From: CAYRIH01 sp964424375 | GTDB lineage: Bacteria > Patescibacteriota > Kazan-3B-28 > UBA10110 | Assembly: GCA_964424375.1 (NCBI GenBank) | Contig: CAYRIH010000003.1 | Coordinates: forward strand, 1 to 64,000 | Direction of reading: 5' to 3' | DNA: 64,000 nt | In this document: one piece after another, positions 1-7,367 of the stretch | Numbering within the stretch: position 1 is the stretch's first letter | Layout: each line of letters opens with the position of its first letter | The notes under the pieces: generated by a model | Told to the model about the DNA's origin: nothing | Databases searched by the model: none | Seen by the model: the letters and a program-made list of their open reading frames with translations, nothing else | Program-made: the position numbers and the translations under genes

Positions 1-44
1 AAACCCCACAGATTCGATGTTTTGTTTTTTAGACCTCTTTGCAA

Positions 45-443
45 TCATAGTTTGTGAAGTCTTGTCACCTCAGAGGATGCTATGGCAATGGCTAAACATA
101 GAAAAGCATCTCTAACATGGTGCTTAGCGCCTCGGGGGAAACAAAATCCCAGCTTTTTTATAATTTCAGCAGCGCCAGGGTTAGCAACTTTTAACACACG
201 CATGACTTCTGTCATGTCATTCGGGGTTAATCTGGAGACAACTTCTAAGCCCCGATGACCAGCCCCATTAATCTCAGGCAACTGATTGAGTATTCTTACA
301 ACCTCATCTACTGAATTAGTTGCAAGAATGTCTCTGCTTAACATGGCCGGCTCATTGATGCGACGCAGGACAATTCTGCCTGGTCTTAGTTTCGGTCTAA
401 TCACTAGGTCTCTTCCTCCCAAAAAGGTACAAGATTTTGACAA
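45..443 (-). CDS. Hypothetical protein, 132 aa
   Basis: I do not recognise this protein. It is 132 residues long, starts with a TTG codon without a clear Shine-Dalgarno sequence, and has balanced, protein-like composition with several helix-like stretches. No membrane segment or known motif is visible. It lies downstream of the leftward dnaA-dnaN-recF-DUF721 cluster but is separated from it by 224 non-coding bases, so it is probably a separate unit. The weak start and lack of a recognisable family make it only moderately likely to be a real gene. Confidence 0.45.
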   Translation of the reverse strand: MSKSCTFLGGRDLVIRPKLRPGRIVLRRINEPAMLSRDILATNSVDEVVRILNQLPEINGAGHRGLEVVSRLTPNDMTEVMRVLKVANPGAAEIIKKLGFCFPRGAKHHVRDAFLCLAIAIASSEVTRLHKL

Positions 444-578
444 AACCTAAATATAAACTACTTCTCTTAGTTGGTCAAGAGTTTTTACGCTCTAGGTAGT
501 GAGATGGTAGCGAAAAGAACCTTGTGCAACCCCTATGGTTATGAAAGAATTAATATGTGACATGAGAAGAATTAGTGC

Positions 579-616
579 GATTACCCACCAGGGTAATCAG
601 GGGAATACTCCTCCCC
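579..616 (+). other. Two tandem hairpins ahead of a terminator
   Basis: A perfect 8-bp hairpin (GATTACCC at 579-586 with GGGTAATC at 591-598, loop ACCA) is followed by a 5-bp G/C hairpin (600-604 with 612-616) and then by the terminator at 620-650. The spacer 444-667 has no confident rightward gene, only an 18-codon ATG frame at 504-560. The run of hairpins suggests the 3' part of a short rightward transcript, possibly a small RNA or leader. The family is unknown. Confidence 0.35.
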
Positions 617-619
617 TCT

Positions 620-650
620 GGGCATGGTATCCCGACCATGCCCCTTTTTT
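620..650 (+). terminator. Rho-independent terminator (rightward)
   Basis: A perfect 9-bp stem (GGGCATGGT at 620-628 with ACCATGCCC at 635-643) is followed by six Ts at 645-650. The T-run lies on the + strand side, so it ends rightward transcription. No convincing + strand gene lies upstream in the window. Confidence 0.75.
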
Positions 651-667
651 ATGTCTACTGGCCTGGT

Positions 668-964
668 TTAAAAATTATATTTAACTTTGGTTATCAGGTT
701 TTTGCCTAATGCTTTATTCGTTAATCGCACAATTCTTCCTTGTTTAGCCTTAATTTCTGGCAAATGCCTGCGGATAGAAACATTAATTGTTAATATACCA
801 TCTCTAAAATTAATGGCTTCATGATTCTGCATCACTGAAGTTAAAAAGAATTTAGCCGCATACTCCTGCCATAAACGACACACCAAAACCCCATCTATCT
901 GGGCTCTATCAGATAAATTGCTGACTTTTTGGGGCAATACCTTATTTAATTTGTGCCAATTCAT
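668..964 (-). CDS. DUF721 (DciA-like) protein
   Basis: This 98-residue protein resembles the DUF721 family, whose studied members (DciA) help load the replicative helicase. The visible pattern is a helical N-terminus followed by a region rich in V/I/L strands (roughly residues 30-80), matching the small KH-like fold of the family. It lies directly downstream of recF and overlaps its 3' end by 23 bases, so it is translationally coupled in the dnaA-dnaN-recF cluster. A DUF721 gene next to recF is common in bacteria, and this context carries much of the assignment. Confidence 0.75.
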   Translation of the reverse strand: MNWHKLNKVLPQKVSNLSDRAQIDGVLVCRLWQEYAAKFFLTSVMQNHEAINFRDGILTINVSIRRHLPEIKAKQGRIVRLTNKALGKNLITKVKYNF

Positions 965-2057
965 TGGTAATTAATTCTTTTACACTCCCAGCTTTGACTA
1001 GAAATTGTTTGGTTTTGTGGTTGGTAACCAAGTTTTGGTTAGTGGTCGTGAAAATTGACTGATTATTTTCAAATAAATTATGAATATAGTCTATCTTTTC
1101 TGCATCTAATTCCGAGAAAACATCATCCATTAAATATATTGGGGTTTCCTGCAATATATTTTTTAGATATTCTCCTTTGGCCAGCTTTAGTGCTAAAACA
1201 ATTAATCTAAATTGCCCCTGCGAGGCTAATTGAATTGCATCTTGATTATTTAATAAAAATTGTAAATCATCTCGATGGGGCCCAAATGATGTATGAGTTA
1301 ATTTAATATCCAACTCTCGATTATTTTTTAATTTGATTAGATAATTTTCAGAAGATTCTATTTGAGAATGATTAATATAAGCCAATTTTAAACTATTTTC
1401 CTCTCCGCTTAACTGGTTGAAAAAATCTCCGATAGATTTATTTAATTCGATAATTAGATTTTTTCTTGCCGCTATAATTTTGCACCCCAGTTCGGCTAAT
1501 CTACTATCCCAACCTTCTAATTCTTCTATGTCTACCCTATTTTGCTTAATTAAAAACAATAATTGGTTGCGCTGTTTTAAAATTTTATTATAAGTAGATA
1601 AATCATCTAAATAAGTTATTTGGGTTTTGGTTAAAATATTATTCATCAAAGCTCGCCGAGCCAAAGATTGGATTTTAATTAACCCAACTTCGTCTGGAGT
1701 AAAAATAATTGAAGGGATATGTTTAAGAAATTCTTTTTTGCTGGTTTTGGTTTGGTTAATTTGGAAAGTTTTAATTAAACCCATCTCAGTGTTCTGCAAA
1801 ACTACGCTGATATTTTGTTCTTCACCATTATCAGCCACAAAAACCCCTTCAATTCTGGCAGCTGACTCCCCTATCTTGATTAGCCATTGCTCTTGAATGG
1901 TTTTAAAAGATTTGCCCAAAGATAAATAATGCAAAGCTTCTAAGATATTTGTTTTGCCTTGAGCGTTGGCACCAATTAAGAAGTTTTTATCATTAAAATC
2001 AATGCTAACATCAGCTATGTTTCTAAAATTGGTTAATTTTGTAGAAACAAATCTCAT
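942..2057 (-). CDS. recF: DNA replication/repair protein RecF
   Basis: RecF is an SMC-like ATPase that helps load RecA at single-strand gaps. The Walker A motif GANAQGKT is at residues 29-36. The D-loop/Walker B region, containing LMDDVFSELD, is near residue 310, with the ABC-type signature region before it. At 371 residues it has normal length. The ATG at 2057 is preferred because it overlaps the dnaN stop by one base (TGATG), which is typical coupling. An upstream TTG one codon earlier is possible but less likely. It sits between dnaN and the DUF721 gene. Confidence 0.95.
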   Translation of the reverse strand: MRFVSTKLTNFRNIADVSIDFNDKNFLIGANAQGKTNILEALHYLSLGKSFKTIQEQWLIKIGESAARIEGVFVADNGEEQNISVVLQNTEMGLIKTFQINQTKTSKKEFLKHIPSIIFTPDEVGLIKIQSLARRALMNNILTKTQITYLDDLSTYNKILKQRNQLLFLIKQNRVDIEELEGWDSRLAELGCKIIAARKNLIIELNKSIGDFFNQLSGEENSLKLAYINHSQIESSENYLIKLKNNRELDIKLTHTSFGPHRDDLQFLLNNQDAIQLASQGQFRLIVLALKLAKGEYLKNILQETPIYLMDDVFSELDAEKIDYIHNLFENNQSIFTTTNQNLVTNHKTKQFLVKAGSVKELITNELAQIK

Positions 2058-3148
2058 CAACTGCGCAATGGCATTATTATATAAGTGATGCCATCTTTGC
2101 CGCCTACTGGTTTAATGACGCCTGGGTTTAGTTTGCCTACTACTTCTAACCCAACCTCGTCAGACTCAATTCCATTTAGGGCATCTAGTATATATTTGGC
2201 ATTGAAATTAATTTCATTATCATCACCTGTTACTAAACCCTTGAGTTGAGATTTGAAACTGCCTAATTGAGATGATGTGGCCTCAACATCTATTAAATCT
2301 TTTTTAAACAAAATTTTAACATTGTTAGCACTTTCTTTAGCAAAAAAGCTGGCTGTTTTTATAGTATTAGCCAATTCATGTGTTGCTAAAACAGCTTTAG
2401 TTTTGAAGTTTTTAGGAATAATTTGTTCATAATCAGGATATTCCCCTTCAATAATTCGAGAGGTAATTTCCATGTCCGGTAAAACAAACATCACTTGGTT
2501 TTCTGATAACACTATTTTAATATCCTCAGTTCCACTAATAACCCTATGTAATTCCTGAATGGTTTTGTTTGGCACAATGAAATTAGCTTTTTTATTACTA
2601 GAAATTGTTAAAATCTTCTCTGCCAATCTATAACTATCTGTGGCCACTATTTTAAAACTATCAGAATTGATTGCAAAATAGACTCCCGTAAGAACTGGCC
2701 TAGACTCATCAAAAGAAGTGGCAAAACCTACTTGATTAATAGCTGTTTTAAAAATTTGACCATTAATTTCCAAAATTTCTTCTCCTTTAATTTTAGGAAT
2801 GATTGGAAATTCTTCTGCTGAAACACCATTAAGACTAGCCTTACTTTTCTCTGTTGTAGCTAATAATATATTGTCTTTAACTTCTAAATTAATTTTTTTT
2901 TCATTAAGGTTGTTTATAAAATTAATTAAAACCCGACTAGGTACAGTAATTGAACCTGGACTATCTACCTTACCACCTAAATAATAATTAATACTCACTT
3001 CTAAATCTGTAGCTGTTAAAACCACTTGATTATCTTCAACTTTAATCAATACATTATTTAAAATTGGTAAAGTACTTTTAGATGCTGCTATTTTTTCTAT
3101 AGCTCCTAATCCTTTTTTAAATCTCTCTAACGAAACAGATATCTTCAT
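2057..3148 (-). CDS. dnaN: DNA polymerase III beta subunit (sliding clamp)
   Basis: This 363-residue protein is the ring-shaped processivity clamp of the replicative polymerase. It opens with the characteristic MKISVSLERFKKGL, shows the three-fold clamp organisation and ends with the typical YIIMPLRS-type C-terminus. A Shine-Dalgarno-like AAAGGAG lies just before the ATG. It lies 179 bases downstream of dnaA and is coupled to recF through the overlapping TGATG. The length is normal and no domain is missing. Confidence 0.97.
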   Translation of the reverse strand: MKISVSLERFKKGLGAIEKIAASKSTLPILNNVLIKVEDNQVVLTATDLEVSINYYLGGKVDSPGSITVPSRVLINFINNLNEKKINLEVKDNILLATTEKSKASLNGVSAEEFPIIPKIKGEEILEINGQIFKTAINQVGFATSFDESRPVLTGVYFAINSDSFKIVATDSYRLAEKILTISSNKKANFIVPNKTIQELHRVISGTEDIKIVLSENQVMFVLPDMEITSRIIEGEYPDYEQIIPKNFKTKAVLATHELANTIKTASFFAKESANNVKILFKKDLIDVEATSSQLGSFKSQLKGLVTGDDNEINFNAKYILDALNGIESDEVGLEVVGKLNPGVIKPVGGKDGITYIIMPLRS

Positions 3149-3327
3149 TTTTAACTCCTTTATAAATAGTGAATAATAATTTTATATTTAATAAGTAGTA
3201 ATAGTAATGTGTGTTTGGTGGATAATTTAAATTATTTTAATATAAGAATATATTATTTGGATTATTAGGTGTTTATAAATTGGGGATAATTTGTTAATAA
3301 AATTTTATATTAAATAATATGTTTTAC
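3149..3327. other. Candidate replication origin, dnaA-dnaN spacer
   Basis: This 179-bp spacer is extremely AT-rich and contains sequences one base away from the DnaA-box consensus TTATNCACA: GGTGGATAA at 3217-3225 and TGGGGATAA at 3281-3289 (both read on the - strand). TAATCCACA lies at 3329-3337, at the dnaA stop. Origins commonly lie in the dnaA-dnaN spacer or just upstream of dnaA. An AT-rich unwinding element with flanking boxes fits, but the boxes are few and imperfect, so the competing site is the dnaA-rpmH spacer. Confidence 0.45.
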
Positions 3328-4734
3328 TTAATCCACACTATATAATCTATCCCTAATTTCTGAAATCTCTTGTTCTAAATTATTATCTTCTATAATTAAT
3401 TTTTTAATTTTATTATAATTATGAATAATGGTTGTATGATCTTTTCCCCCAACTTCTCTACCAATGCCTTTGTATGGCAGGTCTAATTCTTCTCTAAGTA
3501 AAAAGATTAATATCTGTCTAGGCAAAACAATTTCTTTGTTTCTTTTTTTCCCCAACAAAACTTCTTTTCTAATACTATAATGTTTGCTAACTGCTTTGAT
3601 AACATCATTGGTTTTTAATAATCTTTTCCCTGGATTAATTAGCATACCACCAAGTAGTCCTTCTACCTCTTCTAAGCTAGGTACAGTGTTGTTAAGTTGT
3701 CCGAAAGCCACCACTCGGGTTAAGGCACCTTCTAATTCTCTGATATTGTTTTGAATTTTTTTAGCCATAAGTTCTAAAAGCTCACTAGGTAGCTGGAAAT
3801 CTAGGTTGGCGGATTTAGATTGAAGCACAGCCAATCGCATTTCATAGTTTGGAGCGGATATATCAGCCATCATTCCCCATTCAAATCGAGAACGTAAGCG
3901 AGCTTCTAATGTGGGGATAGCTTTTGGCGGCCTATCAGAAGTAATAATTATTTGTTTATTGTTTTCATATAAAGTGTTGAAAGTATGAAAGAATTCTTCC
4001 TGGGTGGCTTCTTTGCCAGCCAAAAATTGAACATCATCAATTAACAGGCAGTCCACTTTTCTGTATTTTTCTTTAAATTCTTTGGTAGTTTTTTTAAAAA
4101 TAGCATTAACTAATTCATTGGTGAATTTTTCTGATGTAATATATACCACTTTTTTTTGGGGATGAGTAACCAAAATCTCGTTACCAATGGCTTGTAACAG
4201 ATGAGTTTTGCCCAAACCAACTCCTCCGTAAATGAATAATGGGTTGTAAGTAATGCCTGGGGATCTAACTACCGCTTCGGCGGCTGCATGGGCTAATTTA
4301 TTGCTTTCTCCCACCACAAAAGTATCAAAAACATACCTAGGGTTCAGTCGCTCTATAGATCGAGGAGCTGACTTAACAGCTACAACTGGAGCCATTGGTT
4401 CTAATGCTGACATATCAAGAGGGGGCGCAGTAAAACCATTTTTAAACAAAATCTCTTTTGGCGACTTGGTTCCAATTACATATTCAATTTCAATAGTAGT
4501 AATGTCTGGCAGGCTTTTTGATAGTGATTTTTTAATCTCATTTTCATATTTTTTACTGAGCCATTCTTTAGTAAAAGCATTGGGTACCCGGATTACTACT
4601 TTTTGGTCGTCTAATTCAACAATCTCGGTATTTTTGAACCAGGTATTAAAACTAGCTCTACTCAAAGAGATTTCTACTTCACCTAGAACATTTTGCCATA
4701 GACGTTTTTTATCCACCTTGTTTTTCCCACCCAT
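3328..4734 (-). CDS. dnaA: Chromosomal replication initiator DnaA
   Basis: DnaA is the AAA+ initiator that binds DnaA boxes and melts the origin. All four parts are visible in 468 residues: an N-terminal DnaB-interacting domain (1-85), a linker (about 90-135), an AAA+ core with Walker A GGVGLGKT at 170-177 and Walker B LIDD at 231-234, and a C-terminal helix-turn-helix carrying the signature GGKDHTTIIHNYNKI near residue 430. It is divergent from rpmH and upstream of dnaN, the classic origin arrangement. DnaA boxes in its own leader suggest autoregulation. Confidence 0.98.
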   Translation of the reverse strand: MGGKNKVDKKRLWQNVLGEVEISLSRASFNTWFKNTEIVELDDQKVVIRVPNAFTKEWLSKKYENEIKKSLSKSLPDITTIEIEYVIGTKSPKEILFKNGFTAPPLDMSALEPMAPVVAVKSAPRSIERLNPRYVFDTFVVGESNKLAHAAAEAVVRSPGITYNPLFIYGGVGLGKTHLLQAIGNEILVTHPQKKVVYITSEKFTNELVNAIFKKTTKEFKEKYRKVDCLLIDDVQFLAGKEATQEEFFHTFNTLYENNKQIIITSDRPPKAIPTLEARLRSRFEWGMMADISAPNYEMRLAVLQSKSANLDFQLPSELLELMAKKIQNNIRELEGALTRVVAFGQLNNTVPSLEEVEGLLGGMLINPGKRLLKTNDVIKAVSKHYSIRKEVLLGKKRNKEIVLPRQILIFLLREELDLPYKGIGREVGGKDHTTIIHNYNKIKKLIIEDNNLEQEISEIRDRLYSVD

Positions 4735-4761
4735 AAGGTAATTTTACTAAAGTTATCCACA
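4709..4761. promoter_or_regulatory. DnaA boxes at the dnaA start
   Basis: A perfect DnaA box TTATCCACA is present at 4753-4761, in the leader just upstream of the dnaA ATG. TTATCCACC, one mismatch away, is at 4709-4717 inside the first codons. Boxes here are expected for DnaA autorepression and could also be part of the origin. Confidence 0.65.
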
Positions 4762-4785
4762 ATCAACAATCAGCAACAACACTTT

Positions 4786-4791
4786 ATTATA
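4786..4791 (-). promoter_or_regulatory. dnaA: Probable dnaA -10 box
   Basis: TATAAT on the - strand lies about 52 bases upstream of the dnaA ATG, giving a leader of roughly 45 nt that would contain the DnaA box at 4753. No good -35 sequence is visible at the normal distance. Confidence 0.4.
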
Positions 4792-4866
4792 TATTAAATT
4801 GACCAAACAAAACCTTTGTCTATATACTGTATGGGTAGAAACTTCCGATTATAATAATCTTAGACC

Positions 4867-5001
4867 ATGAAACGCACTTATCAGCCAAAAACAAGAAAGC
4901 GAAAAAGAAAGCTTGGGTTTCGAGCCAAAATGGCCACCAAGGGAGGTCGTAAGATTTTACAAAGAAGAAGAAATAAGAGCCGGACAACCTTATCGGCTTA
5001 A
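4867..5001 (+). CDS. rpmH: 50S ribosomal protein L34
   Basis: This 44-residue, very basic protein begins MKRTYQPKTRKRKRKLGF and keeps the L34 pattern of RAKMATKGGRKIL and a run of arginines near the end, so it is a full-length L34. It is the first gene of the rightward rpmH-rnpA-yidD-yidC-jag block, divergent from dnaA, as in most bacteria. TATAAT at 4850-4855 lies only 11 bases before the ATG and no Shine-Dalgarno is seen, so the mRNA may be almost leaderless. Confidence 0.97.
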   Translation: MKRTYQPKTRKRKRKLGFRAKMATKGGRKILQRRRNKSRTTLSA

Positions 5002-5019
5002 TAATTTTAAAAGAATAGC

Positions 5020-5301
5020 ATGTTAAGCCGTCAGAATTTTAGTTTTAAATCAGCGGCTTTTGTGGTAAAACTGCCTCAAGGCAAGAATATCTCAAAGAAG
5101 ATTAGAGTAATTGTTAGTACTAAAGTTTCTAAAAAAGCCACCGAGAGAAATAAAATAAAAAGGCAATTGCGAGAGATTTGGCATTCTTTAAAAATAAATC
5201 AATTACCCCTGCCACATGTGTATGTTAAAAAGGCAGCACTGTCGATGTCTTTCAATCAATTAAAAGATGAGTTTAAAAAAACCATTCAACCATATTTATG
5301 A
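5020..5301 (+). CDS. rnpA: Ribonuclease P protein component
   Basis: RnpA is the protein subunit that helps the catalytic RNase P RNA cut tRNA 5' leaders. The family signature appears as ATERNKIKRQLRE at residues 40-52, in a 93-residue basic protein. It begins 18 bases after rpmH, and its TGA stop overlaps the yidD ATG by four bases, so the two are coupled. The length is slightly short but all core elements are present. Confidence 0.95.
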   Translation: MLSRQNFSFKSAAFVVKLPQGKNISKKIRVIVSTKVSKKATERNKIKRQLREIWHSLKINQLPLPHVYVKKAALSMSFNQLKDEFKKTIQPYL

Positions 5302-5531
5302 AACAGATTATTTTATTTGTAATTAAGTTATATCAAAAAACCATCTCTCTGGATCATGGCTGGTTTAAGTTTTTATGTCCTTATGGGGTTTGTCGATTTT
5401 ACCCCACCTGTTCCGAATATGCTTACCAAGCTATTGATAAAAAAGGTGTTATAAAAGGAATGGTTTTAACCATAAAACGACTGTCTCGATGTCATCCATG
5501 GAACAATGGTGGCGTTGATCTGATTAAATAA
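5298..5531 (+). CDS. yidD: Membrane protein insertion efficiency factor YidD
   Basis: This 77-residue protein has the hallmark cysteine-rich core CPYGVCRFYPTCSEYA (cysteines at 27, 32 and 38) and the C-terminal RCHPWNNGGVD motif of YidD. The family assists the YidC insertase at the inner membrane. Its position between rnpA and yidC is the conserved one. An amphipathic N-terminal helix replaces a true membrane span. Confidence 0.96.
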   Translation: MKQIILFVIKLYQKTISLDHGWFKFLCPYGVCRFYPTCSEYAYQAIDKKGVIKGMVLTIKRLSRCHPWNNGGVDLIK

Positions 5532-5579
5532 ATTATTGTGCTAGATGTAACTAAATTTACTTTCACCGAAGGCGCGCTT

Positions 5580-6308
5580 ATGACTAAGATATTGTATAAG
5601 CCGCTTTTCAATGTCTTGATGCTGATTTACATATATATGCCGGGTCAAGATTTAGGCTTGGCTATTATTATGCTGACTTTGATTATTCGAATAATTTTGT
5701 TTCCTTCATATTTAAGTACATTAAAATCACAATACGCTCTTAAACAGATTCAACCTAAAATTGACGAGATTAAAAAACGTTATGAAAATGACAAAACCAG
5801 ACAATCCCAAGAGTTGATGAATGTTTATAAAGAGAACAAAGTTAATCCTTTAAGCAGCTGTCTACCTTTAATTATTCAATTACCTATTATGTTTGCTTTA
5901 TATCGGGTATTTACTTTTGGCTTGAATATCGATAGTTTAGCCTTTCTCTATGATTGGTTCCCTAAAATCCCAGATACAATTAATACGGTGTTTTTAGCAT
6001 TTCTTAATATCCCTTCACTAACAGTTGATTTATCAGCCCCCAATATATATCTAGCGGTTATGGCTGGTGTAATACAATTATTGCAGAGTTGGTTAATGAC
6101 TAAATTCCAGCCTCAGCCTCAAGGTGGAGGTATGGCCAAGATGTTGACTATGCAGATGGTGTATTTCTTCCCAATAATTACCGTCTTTATTGCTATGAGC
6201 CTGCCGGCTGCCCTGGCGCTTTATTGGGTAGCTACTACTTTCTTTATGGTTATTCAACAATTAATTGTAATGAGCAAGTCAGGCAAAAACCTTATTAATA
6301 ATAAATAA
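5580..6308 (+). CDS. yidC: Membrane protein insertase YidC/Oxa1
   Basis: YidC inserts and folds inner-membrane proteins, alone or with SecYEG. From the ATG at 5580 the protein is 242 residues with about five hydrophobic segments, the short Oxa1-like form without the large periplasmic domain of proteobacteria. The cytoplasmic loop after the first two spans is charged (QPKIDEIKKRYEND). The ATG at 5580 is chosen because an AAGG-like ribosome site precedes it and the start MTKILYKPLFN fits the family; a GTG at 5538 would add 14 residues. Confidence 0.94.
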   Translation: MTKILYKPLFNVLMLIYIYMPGQDLGLAIIMLTLIIRIILFPSYLSTLKSQYALKQIQPKIDEIKKRYENDKTRQSQELMNVYKENKVNPLSSCLPLIIQLPIMFALYRVFTFGLNIDSLAFLYDWFPKIPDTINTVFLAFLNIPSLTVDLSAPNIYLAVMAGVIQLLQSWLMTKFQPQPQGGGMAKMLTMQMVYFFPIITVFIAMSLPAALALYWVATTFFMVIQQLIVMSKSGKNLINNK

Positions 6309-6313
6309 TTATT

Positions 6314-6769
6314 ATGGACAAACAAGTAGTCGATTATCTTAAACAAACTGCTCTCGATTTTTTTAAATCCTGGCCGCTTATTGTTAAAGCGAAAGTAAGC
6401 CAGGAGGAAGGTTTTTTGACTATTAGTATAAATACTGATAAGGATGATATTTTCATTCAGCCCGATATTGATCCCCTGCGGGCCATTCAGCATTTAATTC
6501 GGCTGATGGTTAGAAAAAAATTTCCTGACCAAAGCATTCAACTAGCGGTGGATATTGGCGATTTTCGACAACGGCAGAAGGATGCCATTGAACGGTTGGC
6601 TAAAGAAGCTATCGAAAAAGCCATTGCCTCGGATAGCTCAGTAGATTTGCTGCCAATGTCTTCGTTCGAGAGAAGATTAATTCATACTCAAGTAACTCAA
6701 GACAATCGAGTTACTTCTGAAAGCTCAGGGGTTGGTTCTAGACGTCATGTAGTGATCAAACTTAATTAA
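6314..6769 (+). CDS. Jag/KhpB-type RNA-binding protein (KH and R3H)
   Basis: This 151-residue protein has a central KH-like part and a C-terminal R3H domain: the helix FRQRQKDAIERLAKEA at about 83-98, then SSFERRLIHTQV and the closing RRHVVIKL. Jag/KhpB proteins bind RNA and influence cell-envelope growth in Gram-positive bacteria. The gene follows yidC by five bases, the usual place for jag. The N-terminal Jag_N domain appears to be missing, as in some short forms. Confidence 0.88.
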   Translation: MDKQVVDYLKQTALDFFKSWPLIVKAKVSQEEGFLTISINTDKDDIFIQPDIDPLRAIQHLIRLMVRKKFPDQSIQLAVDIGDFRQRQKDAIERLAKEAIEKAIASDSSVDLLPMSSFERRLIHTQVTQDNRVTSESSGVGSRRHVVIKLN

Positions 6770-6776
6770 TATTAAG

Positions 6777-7367
6777 ATGACTTGCTGGTCGGATTATTAT
6801 CAAAAAGAGATTACAGCTGATCTTTTTATCCGTAACCTTTATGGCCAGAGAGGGTTTTTAAATACGATTATAGAGTCAAAAGCTAGAAAAATTTTAGAAG
6901 TAGGAGCTGGGACAGGCACCATGAGTGTTTTTTTATCTAATCTGGGTTTTGAAGTAACTACTTTAGATAATGACTCTAAAATTTTGGAAATTGCCCAACA
7001 AGTCAAAGATAAATTTAACGGTCAAAATTATTTGCAGAAAGGTGATGCATTTAAATTGCCTTTTACTGACAATTCTTTTGATTTGGTGTTTCATCAAGGT
7101 TTGTTAGAACATTTTAAGGACAATGATATCCATCATTTATTAACAGAACATTTAAGAGTCGCTCCAATTGTTATTTTTAGTGTGCCTAATAATTTTTATC
7201 CCCAGAAAGATGTGGGAGATGAAAGGTTGTTAGGCAAATCAACATGGGAGAATATTTTAAAGCCATATAAAGTAGTAATGAGTTGCAATTACTCTCTCAA
7301 ATTTTTCTCCAAATGGTATTTACCTAGAGTACCCGTTCAATATATGGCTAAATTGGTTCGTAAGTGA
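6777..7367 (+). CDS. Class I SAM-dependent methyltransferase
   Basis: The SAM-binding motif I is clear: ILEVGAGTGTMS at residues 39-50, followed by the acidic end of strand 2 (TLDND) and motif II/III-like DNSFDLVFHQGLLEH. The 196-residue protein is a soluble Rossmann methyltransferase. It starts eight bases after jag and overlaps the following flippase by four bases, so it probably belongs to the polysaccharide locus and could modify a sugar or lipid-linked intermediate. The substrate cannot be told from sequence. Confidence 0.85.
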   Translation: MTCWSDYYQKEITADLFIRNLYGQRGFLNTIIESKARKILEVGAGTGTMSVFLSNLGFEVTTLDNDSKILEIAQQVKDKFNGQNYLQKGDAFKLPFTDNSFDLVFHQGLLEHFKDNDIHHLLTEHLRVAPIVIFSVPNNFYPQKDVGDERLLGKSTWENILKPYKVVMSCNYSLKFFSKWYLPRVPVQYMAKLVRK

